A stretch of DNA of 64,000 nucleotides from Sphagnum compactum (taxonomy: Eukaryota; Bryophyta; Sphagnopsida; Sphagnales), in contig OZ234493.1 of NCBI GenBank assembly GCA_965153455.1, positions 22,806,213 through 22,870,212 of the forward strand. The letters run 5' to 3'. The notes under the pieces are model-generated. The model saw nothing but the letters and a program-made list of their open reading frames with translations, did no database searches and was not told the DNA's origin. Position numbers and translations under genes: made by a program. Shown piece by piece: positions 63,825-64,000 of this stretch. Numbering within the stretch: position 1 is the stretch's first letter; the number at the start of each line of letters is the position of its first letter.

Positions 63825-63845
63825 CGCCTAAACTAGACAAGCCTG
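63825..63845 (-). repeat. Right terminal inverted repeat
   Basis: The complement of this end begins caggcttgtctag and matches the left end with two mismatches in 21. Confidence 0.9.
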
Positions 63846-63853
63846 CACATATC
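63846..63853. repeat. Right target-site duplication
   Basis: Exact copy of cacatatc found at 61188-61195. Confidence 0.9.
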
Positions 63854-64000
63854 CATTTGTGCTTATGATGGGTGCCATAACCATTTTTCGAGAAAATATT
63901 TTCATATTTAGTTTTGTGATATGGATTGGTGACAAAGTCAATCGAGCTGGGTGCACATTTGAGAAGATGTCAAAAGATGAATGTGAATTTTTTACAACCA

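Larger units (their letters stand above)
61196..63845 (+). mobile_element. GC-rich hAT transposon with intact ends
   Basis: A 2650-bp element begins with caggcctgtctag and ends with the inverted match ctagacaagcctg. The terminal inverted repeat of 21 bp is identical at 19 positions, and similarity to the inner 'taaattacctaaat' part extends it. Both sides carry the same 8-bp target duplication. The interior holds a nearly complete transposase gene. G+C and CpG content is visibly higher than in all neighbouring DNA, and codon use is unlike that of the AT-rich hAT remnants in this window. The element is therefore a late arrival in this locus. The exact duplication and few lesions suggest recent insertion. 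Confidence 0.93.

Overview
The window is nuclear DNA from a land plant. It holds GT-AG introns, a GRAS-family regulator, copper chaperones of the plant CCH type, plant-style telo-box promoters and the remains of plant hAT, PIF/Harbinger and Ty3/gypsy transposons in long AT-rich intergenic DNA. The wide gene spacing, decayed transposons and CCH tails suggest a large genome, perhaps a fern or other non-seed plant. That placement is an inference and cannot be proved from this sequence.

Layout. From 0.4 to 4.7 kb two tandem minus-strand genes encode CCH/ATX1-like copper chaperones with identical intron positions and long Lys/Glu-rich tails. From 5 to 23 kb the DNA is AT-rich and gene-poor, with tandem repeats, a decayed hAT transposase (17.7-19.2 kb, minus) and traces of a Ty3/gypsy reverse transcriptase (20.6-21.0 kb). 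From 23.6 to 25.4 kb a complete four-exon minus-strand gene encodes the CCDC12/Cwf18 spliceosome protein, with a telo-box promoter. From 26.6 to 29 kb lies a GC-rich island, a possible small spliced plus-strand gene, and the last three exons of an unrecognised minus-strand gene. From 31.9 to 35.6 kb is a GRAS regulator of the LATERAL SUPPRESSOR/SCL18 type. An earlier single-exon reading can be extended through two upstream exons that stay in frame to an ATG at 35552. From 36 to 57 kb the DNA is AT-rich with duplications, a SINE-like element and a decayed PIF/Harbinger transposase. From 57.7 to 64 kb there is a cluster of transposons: a gypsy integrase remnant, a second copy of the AT-rich hAT family, a tRNA-like SINE candidate, and a clearly bounded 2.65-kb hAT element.

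The most striking object is that last element (61196-63845). It has matching terminal inverted repeats, a perfect 8-bp target duplication, and an almost complete transposase with only two stop codons and two frameshifts. Its base composition is much richer in G+C and CpG than everything around it. From family memory its transposase resembles a type abundant in oomycetes, so transfer from a plant pathogen lineage is a testable hypothesis.

The host genes do not form a pathway. They cover copper handling, splicing and developmental regulation. Exon models come from splice-site and frame consistency read by eye, not from transcripts.
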